DNA of 14,541 nucleotides. It comes from Myxococcales bacterium. Lineage in GTDB: Bacteria; Myxococcota; Polyangia; Fen-1088. Under the pieces are notes generated by a model that did no database searches, was not told the origin of the DNA, and saw only the letters and a list, made by a program, of their open reading frames with translations. The stretch covers positions 1 to 14,541 of the forward strand of contig PMCR01000570.1 in the NCBI GenBank assembly GCA_003155465.1, in the 5' to 3' direction. The translations under genes and the position numbers were made by a program. This document shows positions 14,188-14,541 of this stretch, one piece after another. Position 1 is the stretch's first letter, and every line of letters begins with the position of its first letter.

Positions 14188-14193
14188 ACTATA
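14188..14193 (-). promoter_or_regulatory. Putative -10 element of the CBM-like lipoprotein gene
   Basis: TATAGT on the minus strand (5 of 6 to TATAAT) lies 12 nt before ATG 14175, giving a leader of only about 6 nt. TTGGCC at 14219-14214 is a possible -35, but the spacer is 20 nt. Confidence 0.4.
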
Positions 14194-14210
14194 CCCCAGC
14201 CGGTGGTCGG

Positions 14211-14244
14211 GCGGGCCAAAGAAAACGATGGTAACCCGGCCCGC
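14211..14244. repeat. GC-rich inverted repeat in the divergent spacer
   Basis: GCGGGCC (14211-14217) and GGCCCGC (14238-14244) are perfect 7-bp arms around a 20-nt AT-richer centre. They lie between the putative promoter of the minus-strand lipoprotein gene and the palindrome at 14248. Confidence 0.4.
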
Positions 14245-14247
14245 AAC

Positions 14248-14268
14248 TTGGTAAGAGGCTCTTACCAA
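14248..14268. promoter_or_regulatory. Perfect 10-bp-arm palindrome (candidate repressor operator)
   Basis: Arms TTGGTAAGAG (14248-14257) and CTCTTACCAA (14259-14268) are exact reverse complements around a single G. It lies 7-19 nt before the candidate starts of the right-edge gene and 73 nt before the divergent lipoprotein gene. Length and symmetry fit a dimeric regulator site. A short RNA hairpin is the alternative. Confidence 0.55.
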
Positions 14269-14287
14269 CCTCGTCTTGGGTCGTGGT

Positions 14288-14541
14288 GTGACCTGCGCAC
14301 TTCTTGTCCTGAAATTGCTGGCCCTGCCGCTTCTCGGCCCTTCGGCTGAGGCGGTTGTGTCGGCCGCGCCCAGCCCAGCTCAACCGGCGGCGCCTGCCAC
14401 GCCCAGCCCGGCTCCCGTCCCGGCCGTTGCTCCGACGCCGGCCCCGCCGCCCAGTACTGCCCCTGCGTCTGCTTCGGCCCCGGGCCAGGCTCCGGTCCTC
14501 AACGGCGGCTCCCAAGACAGTCGCGTGGGGAGCCCGCCGGC
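14288..14541 (+). CDS. Start of a secreted Pro/Ala-rich protein (3' end outside window)
   Basis: The frame is open from an in-frame TAA at 14252-14254 to the end of the window. The start is GTG 14288 or TTG 14276. TTG would add MGRG and a positive charge before the hydrophobic core; GTG has a weak GGTGGT-like context. No ATG is available. The product begins with a signal-peptide-like stretch (CALLVLKLLALPLLG, probable cleavage near AEA), followed by a long Pro/Ala/Ser linker (PAPVPAVAPTPAPPP). Codon third positions are G/C-rich in this frame. Such linkers precede folded domains in many myxobacterial envelope proteins, but the domain lies beyond the window, so no function can be given. Confidence 0.55.
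   Translation, partial: MTCALLVLKLLALPLLGPSAEAVVSAAPSPAQPAAPATPSPAPVPAVAPTPAPPPSTAPASASAPGQAPVLNGGSQDSRVGSPP

Overview
This window is a GC-rich, gene-dense bacterial chromosome segment, most likely from a member of the Myxococcota (formerly Deltaproteobacteria). That assignment is an inference. It rests on an rpoN-locus-type operon that joins ptsN, hprK, rapZ, a mannose-family EIIA, HPr and EI. It also rests on several secreted proteins and lipoproteins with Ala/Gly/Asp- or Pro/Ala-rich linkers typical of myxobacteria, and on a TonB-dependent receptor with a carboxypeptidase-regulatory-like N-terminal domain. No tRNA, rRNA, CRISPR array, insertion sequence or phage gene was seen, and no stretch longer than 300 bases lacks a gene.

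Region 1 (1-5277, + strand) is one tightly packed operon. It holds the 3' end of a long-form ribosome hibernation factor (hpf), ptsN (EIIA-Ntr), hprK, rapZ, a mannose-type EIIA, HPr and EI (ptsI). Most junctions overlap or are separated by 1-3 nt. No EIIB or EIIC transporter subunit is present. EI, HPr and two EIIA proteins therefore form a phosphorelay without a visible sugar permease, which suggests regulation rather than uptake. HPr keeps both the EI-phosphorylated His and the HprK-targeted Ser, so all parts of a regulatory PTS are present.

Region 2 (5278-10222, + strand) starts with a 154-nt spacer holding a perfect CRP-type palindrome (TGTGA-N6-TCACA). It lies about 60 bp upstream of the start site predicted from a -10-like element. 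Three envelope genes follow: a lipoprotein with beta-propeller-like repeats, a TonB-dependent outer membrane receptor, and a periplasmic protein made almost entirely of seven TPRs. Spacing suggests the first two are co-transcribed and the third may be as well. This is the best candidate here for an uncharacterised functional unit.

Region 3 (10227-14541) alternates in strand. A 652-aa outer-membrane beta-barrel protein (-) is divergent from a cytoplasmic NagZ-type beta-N-acetylhexosaminidase (+). Their 75-bp spacer carries a palindrome that could supply the -35 region to both promoters. NagZ converges on a small lipoprotein (-) with a CBM11/CIA30-like galactose-binding fold signature, and a long imperfect hairpin fills the gap between them. 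That lipoprotein is divergent from the start of a secreted Pro/Ala-rich protein that runs off the window. A perfect 10-bp-arm palindrome lies just before that last gene.

Several genes without a Shine-Dalgarno sequence (TPR protein, nagZ, EIIA-Man, CBM-like lipoprotein) have a TANNNT box 6-12 nt upstream of the start codon. This suggests leaderless or nearly leaderless transcription.
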